This document shows, in pieces, positions 8,328 to 10,294 of a DNA stretch of 10,294 nt. This DNA is from Larix sibirica. Taxonomy: Eukaryota > Streptophyta > Pinopsida > Pinales > Pinaceae. Position 1 is the stretch's first letter, and the number at the start of each line of letters is the position of its first letter. Under the pieces are notes generated by a model, which worked only from the letters and a program-made list of their open reading frames with translations, had not been told where the DNA came from and did not search any database. Made by a program: the position numbers and the translations under genes. Location of the stretch: positions 1-10,294 of the forward strand of contig NWUY0303878222.1 of NCBI GenBank assembly GCA_004151065.3, given 5' to 3'.

Positions 8328-9013
8328 ATGATATTCAGATATGTGTTAAAGTCAATTGTTAACTTCAATAAAATCCAATCCATAGTGAGCAATATTGAAA
8401 TGAAGCTAAATTAAGAGAAAGTGGCTAACAAAGCCAAGCAGTTGAGGATTATTGAACTTGAACAAAAACTTGTGGAATTGGGTGCATATCCTAGTAACCC
8501 TGCACCTATTCAATCCTTGATAAAAGAAAAAGATATAGAAATTTGGGTACTATATAAAAATCTCAAATTCCCTAGAATAGAGCATGTACAAACAACTAAA
8601 CTATTGGCATTTCAAGAGGAAAGGGAGAAGATGTATCAAATGATGTAGGAATACAAAGAGTAGTTTGAAAACATTCGGAAAGAAAAATAATGAACTCAAA
8701 GTAAAAAAACCTCAAATTAATGGTTTCCATAAGTTCTAGATTACAATCTCCACCATCTAACCCTACAAATAATTTAGCTAAAGTCATGGTAGATATGAAT
8801 TTAGAAGAGGTAGAACTTAGCACTCTAAAAGATAAACTCGAGAAGAAAGATGAGGAGATCCTGGTCCTACATGATATAGTGAATAAGAGAGAACACATTA
8901 TTGAAGAATTGCAAGATGCCAAGACAAAATTGCAAAAAGAAGTAGATAAGGAAGCAAAGAGATTGGTAGGAAGGGTTGCACTTAAGGGGGCTAAACACCT
9001 ATTATGGGACTAG
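8328..9013 (+). other. coiled-coil-like segment of the decayed coding region
   Basis: The first part (8328-8648) reads FRYVLKSIVNFNKIQSIVSN, a stop, then RIIELEQKLVELGAYPSNPA, ending at TAG 8646. After a frame change by 8720 it reads LEEVELSTLKDKLEKKDEEI and KREHIIEELQDAKTKLQKEV, ending at TAG 9011. Leucine, isoleucine and valine recur at roughly heptad spacing among Lys and Glu, as in coiled coils, which suggests an oligomerising structural protein. The same frame continues with breaks to about 9400 (SMQDIRRTWNEMENNPYIEN, later FPYVWDGNWDLYPK). The minus-strand ORFs at 8596-8922 and 9043-9327 are shadows. Confidence 0.5.
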
Positions 9014-9414
9014 ATAGCTATAAATTTTACGAAGTATTGGAGCTACTTTTTCATTTTAGAAGATGAATATATGTTGGCCACTACTTCTATGCAGGATATA
9101 AGAAGAACTTGGAATGAAATGGAAAATAATCCATATATTGAAAACAAGGTGATAAATATCCTTAGTGCCAAAACAAGGGAAGAATTGGAATCCTTGTGAG
9201 TGAGGGACATAACCAATACAATCATGGAGGCCAACAAGGTCATCACCAAAAATAATCTAGTACATAAATCCCAAGCCAAGGTATGATAGTTTTCAATGGA
9301 TGTTGCATCTTTCAAAGCTATCTTCACAGATGTATTAAACCAAGGTTTTCCTTATGTTTGGGATGGAAATTGGGATTTGTATCCAAAAACAATTATGATA
9401 ATATGATATAAGAG

Positions 9415-9720
9415 TGCAAAAAAAATGATGTAATATTTGCACAGATGGAAGCAACATTAAAAGGACAAGTTATAATGGACAAATTGGATGATGATTTTGA
9501 GTTGTTGTCACATATAAAATTCATATTTAAAAATATGCCTCCCCCAACCTATGCTCACTTTACAGATCTAGATATGGAAATAAGGAAAATGAGAATCCAT
9601 AACTACCCAATGACCAAAGCATGGAAGGGTATTGCAAAGTATGCATTGTTATCTTCAACATCCCAAGGTTCAACCCAAGGAGAAGTAGGAGCATCCTCTT
9701 CTCATGAAAATAAAATATGA
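9415..9720 (+). other. best-preserved C-terminal segment of the decayed coding region
   Basis: About 100 codons are open, reading NDVIFAQMEATLKGQVIMDK, then MPPPTYAHFTDLDMEIRKMR and YPMTKAWKGIAKYALLSSTS, ending in a Ser/Gly/Gln/Glu linker before a TGA at 9718. Beyond the stop the same frame continues with an Arg/Asn/Tyr-rich stretch (YPRRNIKYSRSGFVNKNDYK) to about 9820, suggesting a basic nucleic-acid-binding tail in the ancestor. No zinc knuckle is present. No known domain is identified with certainty. Confidence 0.5.
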
Positions 9721-9819
9721 ACAAGGTGGAATCCATAATATTCCCATTATTTACAATATCCAAGGAGAAATATCAAGTATTCAAGAAGTGGTTTTGTAAA
9801 TAAGAATGACTATAAAGGA

Positions 9820-10166
9820 GAGGGGTGATCCATTCACAAAACATCAAGCAATTTTTGGGGAGAGAGATAATTCTCAAGAGTGCAAGATAATAGTAAATAC
9901 TTGAGGACAAAGGGTAGATTATAAAAAAGACAATAGAATTCAAGAGATTTAGACTCCCATTTTGTATCATCTATTGAAAAACTTATGTGCTTTGTTCTTC
10001 TTTGTAATTCCATATGCATTTCAAACCATTTAATATGTGTTATCATTAATAAAATCCTTAGGAAGAAAGCTATTATATCATGTTCATAGTATATGTATGA
10101 CATATGTCTATAAATGGAATTGATTTCGGTTTTTGACCAATCTAATTCAAATGAATTTTGATGTAT
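9820..10166. other. 3' non-coding flank
   Basis: No gene is supported. Minus-strand ORFs at 9773-9970 and 9834-10103 are AT-driven and overlap each other. The stretch could be the 3' untranslated part of the decayed coding region, ending near the AATAAA at 10048. Confidence 0.35.
10048..10053 (+). promoter_or_regulatory. AATAAA polyadenylation-type hexamer
   Basis: A canonical AATAAA lies about 230 bases after the last coding-like codons of the decayed region and follows a T-rich stretch (9990-10030) containing TTTGTAAT. It is compatible with a plant 3' end, but the hexamer is common in AT-rich DNA. Confidence 0.25.
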
Positions 10167-10218
10167 TGTTGGAGCAGGCTTTTGGACCTATCTTGGAATT
10201 CATGTACCTGAAATGGAC

Positions 10219-10224
10219 CACGTG
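10219..10224. promoter_or_regulatory. G-box core CACGTG
   Basis: CACGTGAC is a good bZIP/bHLH site. It lies within the putative LTR start, where a stress-responsive promoter element would be expected, but nothing else shows that it is active. Confidence 0.25.
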
Positions 10225-10262
10225 ACAACTTAGCGAATGGACGAAATTGTGGAAGAGGCTGA

Positions 10263-10294
10263 AGTTAGTTAGAAGTTAGTTAGGAGTTAGTTGG
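10263..10294 (+). repeat. three 11-base AGTTAGTT repeats
   Basis: AGTTAGTTAGA (10263-10273), AGTTAGTTAGG (10274-10284) and AGTTAGTTGG (10285-10294) form a short tandem array with an 11-base period. It probably continues beyond the window. Confidence 0.7.

Larger units (their letters stand above)
6351..9820 (+). pseudogene. decayed long Gag-like or repeat-family polyprotein gene
   Basis: A single long coding sequence can be followed through all three plus frames by switching at breaks. It starts at ATGGCC (MATIENPNFPKTGKK), a better start context than the TTG 15 bases upstream. Frame changes occur near 6500, in the 41-base duplication at 6616-6697, near 7260, near 8215, near 8325, between 8665 and 8720, and near 9400. 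Roughly 30 stops interrupt it. The protein would exceed 1,000 residues: an aromatic-rich middle (PSLKYLRYQ, YHHYESFEYLYLQM), Lys/Glu-rich coiled-coil-like parts, then a polar tail (SSTSQGSTQGEVGASSS) followed by Arg/Asn/Tyr-rich sequence. No CCHC knuckle, protease, RT, RNase H or integrase motif is seen. Position, size and the basic tail suggest a Gag-like protein of a non-autonomous element, but a dead host gene family is not excluded. Confidence 0.5.
10167..10294 (+). mobile_element. possible 5' part of an LTR, cut by the window end
   Basis: From TGTTGGAGCAGG at 10167 the sequence becomes richer in G+C and changes character. It carries a G-box, CACGTG, at 10219-10224 and then AGTTAGTT-based repeats at the end. 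A TGTTG start followed by promoter-like words is usual for plant LTRs, and AGTTAGTT runs are often seen in plant LTRs. No second LTR, target duplication or matching polypurine tract could be verified, and the start is a guess. Confidence 0.3.

Noticed and set aside
9043-9327. 94-codon minus-strand ORF with hydrophobic stretches
   Set aside because: It is the reverse of the Lys/Glu-rich plus-strand coding remnant; membrane-like composition is the usual shadow of such sequence.
9814-9825. AAAGGAGAGGGG followed by TG, resembling a polypurine tract and LTR start
   Set aside because: The sequence after it has no second copy upstream of 6351, so no LTR pair is supported, and the tract lies within coding-like sequence.
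1-10294. CRISPR array, tRNA, rRNA or defence-system genes
   Set aside because: No regularly spaced repeats, no tRNA-like folds with conserved boxes and no prokaryotic gene organisation were seen.

Overview
The window looks like repeat-rich intergenic DNA from a plant nuclear genome. It is AT-rich over most of its length, has no intact long gene, and contains decayed coding sequence, fold-back structures and short tandem repeats. No bacterial gene layout, CRISPR array, rRNA or tRNA gene was seen. A large-genome plant such as a gymnosperm would fit, but that is an inference from texture, not proven by any marker.

Layout: 1-1680 is AT-rich DNA without a supportable gene. About 1680-3245 is a clearly GC-richer island (57% G+C in row 2521-2580 by hand count, against 30% in row 9421-9480) with short conflicting ORFs and one possible minus-strand coding remnant. 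About 3110-4030 is dense in inverted and tandem structure: a 42-base imperfect fold-back, paired TAAGCGCTTA palindromes, a diverged roughly 94-base tandem duplication with AT microsatellites, a nested fold-back, and six ATTAAT palindromes in 78 bases. 4160-4913 holds a decayed minus-strand coding sequence. 5280-5620 holds a G/T microsatellite, a 14-base direct repeat and a roughly 130-base insertion-like segment with an A11 tract between 17-base direct repeats. 5620-6350 is non-coding and contains a perfect G-box.

The main feature is a decayed plus-strand coding region running from an ATG at 6351 to about 9820. It is one very long protein (over 1,000 codons) broken by frameshifts, a frame-shifting 41-base tandem duplication and roughly 30 in-frame stops. 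It has charged, coiled-coil-like stretches near the 3' half and a polar, then basic, C-terminal end. No reverse transcriptase, integrase, protease or zinc-knuckle motif was seen. The most economical reading is the Gag-like part of an old retroelement, or a dead member of a repeated plant gene family. TAG is over-represented among its stops, which fits C-to-T decay of methylated CAG sites.

The window ends in a stretch from about 10167 that resembles the start of a different LTR: a TGTTGG start, a G-box and three AGTTAGTT-based 11-base repeats. It runs off the end. No pair of LTRs can be matched inside the window, so no complete element is claimed. The genes do not form a working system; this is mostly a record of insertion and decay.
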